From Marinobacter sp. AC-23 (GTDB lineage: Bacteria > Pseudomonadota > Gammaproteobacteria > Pseudomonadales > Oleiphilaceae), in assembly GCF_001858325.1 (NCBI RefSeq), contig NZ_MBPP01000032.1, forward strand, positions 1 through 64,000: a stretch of 64,000 nucleotides of DNA, in the 5' to 3' direction. Below the pieces are notes generated by a model. It saw only the letters and a program-made list of their open reading frames with translations, was not told the DNA's origin and did no database searches. Position 1 is the first letter of the stretch, and each line of letters begins with the position of its first letter. Made by a program: the position numbers and the translations under genes. Below are positions 63,760 through 64,000 of the stretch, piece after piece.

Positions 63760-64000
63760 ATGCTTACACGAATTTTATCCTGTATTTTTCTACTCGCTCT
63801 GGGTATGTCCAGCCAGATTCATGCTCAGGAGCAGCCTTTAAAAGTCGGCATCACCAAGGTTCCACCTTTTGTAATGCAAACGGAAGATGGGCGCTGGGAA
63901 GGGATCAGCATCGACCTCTGGGAAGATGTTGCCGAGGGTATGGGGCGAGAGTTTGAATGGGTGCCCATGAGCTTTAATGAGCTTCTCGGCGCCGTTGAAA
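63760..64000 (+). CDS. Periplasmic solute-binding protein (SBP_bac_3), cut by window end
   Basis: From ATG at 63760 the frame is open to the window end (80 codons). A signal peptide (LSCIFLLALGMSSQIHAQEQ) is followed by PLKVGITKVPPFVMQTEDGR and GISIDLWEDVAEGMGREFEW, the start of an extracellular solute-binding domain family 3 protein. It may be a stand-alone binding protein or the N-terminus of a larger fusion (channel or sensor). No clear ribosome site lies just before the ATG. Confidence 0.72.
   Translation, partial: MLTRILSCIFLLALGMSSQIHAQEQPLKVGITKVPPFVMQTEDGRWEGISIDLWEDVAEGMGREFEWVPMSFNELLGAVE

Noticed and set aside
1-64000. tRNA genes, rRNA, CRISPR arrays, insertion sequences or phage genes
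   Set aside because: I found no cloverleaf-like T-arm signature outside coding sequence, no spaced repeat array and no transposase or integrase motif. The only repeat of note is the palindrome at 6409-6519.
1-64000. A defence system or biosynthetic cluster
   Set aside because: No restriction, toxin-antitoxin, nuclease-helicase defence or polyketide/peptide synthetase genes are present; RhlE is a housekeeping helicase.

Overview
The window looks like a chromosomal segment of a marine gammaproteobacterium, most probably Marinobacter or a close relative. This rests on gene content (RNase II, fused-type PntA/PntB, Tpx, RhlE, OmpW, a FadE-type acyl-CoA dehydrogenase, many lipid and organic-acid genes), moderate GC, and a palindromic intergenic element. 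It is an inference from sequence; no database was searched. No rRNA, tRNA, CRISPR array, prophage or transposase gene was seen.

Layout. 1-6.3 kb: the end of a GGDEF protein, an alpha/beta hydrolase, folE, a decayed metallo-beta-lactamase-fold gene, a CoA-binding protein and a CHASE-GGDEF-EAL protein. 6.3-10.2 kb: a copper-efflux locus (MerR-type promoter, palindromic repeat, MerR regulator, CopA, 38-residue membrane peptide, DUF411 protein). 10.4-25.9 kb: housekeeping and accessory genes (rnb, acyltransferase, PhaC-like hydrolase, LysR, Bcr/CflA and MATE exporters, tpx, thioesterase, NUDIX-MBL fusion, Pmp3, aspartoacylase-like protein, PatB-type lyase, AEC carrier). 26.0-28.5 kb: a FadE-like acyl-CoA dehydrogenase. 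28.7-39.1 kb: two ABC importers in tandem (SsuABC/TauABC type, then a complete Liv type), an ornithine-cyclodeaminase-family enzyme, a LysR regulator and an EamA carrier. 39.1-48.5 kb: chaC, marC, pntAB, a BamE-like lipoprotein, an Old Yellow Enzyme with a divergent HxlR regulator, ompW and rhlE.

48.8-63.0 kb is the most distinctive region: two IclR regulators, a TctCBA tripartite carboxylate transporter, a fused enoyl-CoA hydratase/3-hydroxyacyl-CoA dehydrogenase, a CaiB-type CoA-transferase, an acyl-CoA dehydrogenase, an unassigned polytopic permease, a divergent LysR regulator and a DcaP-like porin. Together they make a plausible uptake, CoA-activation and beta-oxidation unit for an organic acid, perhaps a dicarboxylate. 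The first 11 or so codons of a different CoA-transferase survive beside the first IclR gene as a deletion scar, and similar TGTTCGCATAT sites lie at this scar and upstream of tctC.

Sequence quality matters when reading this window. Eleven places show one missing base that breaks an otherwise well-conserved frame, usually in a run of two to four identical bases: the GGDEF gene, copA, rnb, a small acidic-protein gene, pmp3, fadE, marC (twice), pntB, the acyl-CoA dehydrogenase and the permease. No insertions were found. These are probably consensus errors and the genes are annotated as intact CDSs with a frameshift note. The metallo-beta-lactamase and CoA-transferase remnants have larger deletions and look truly decayed.
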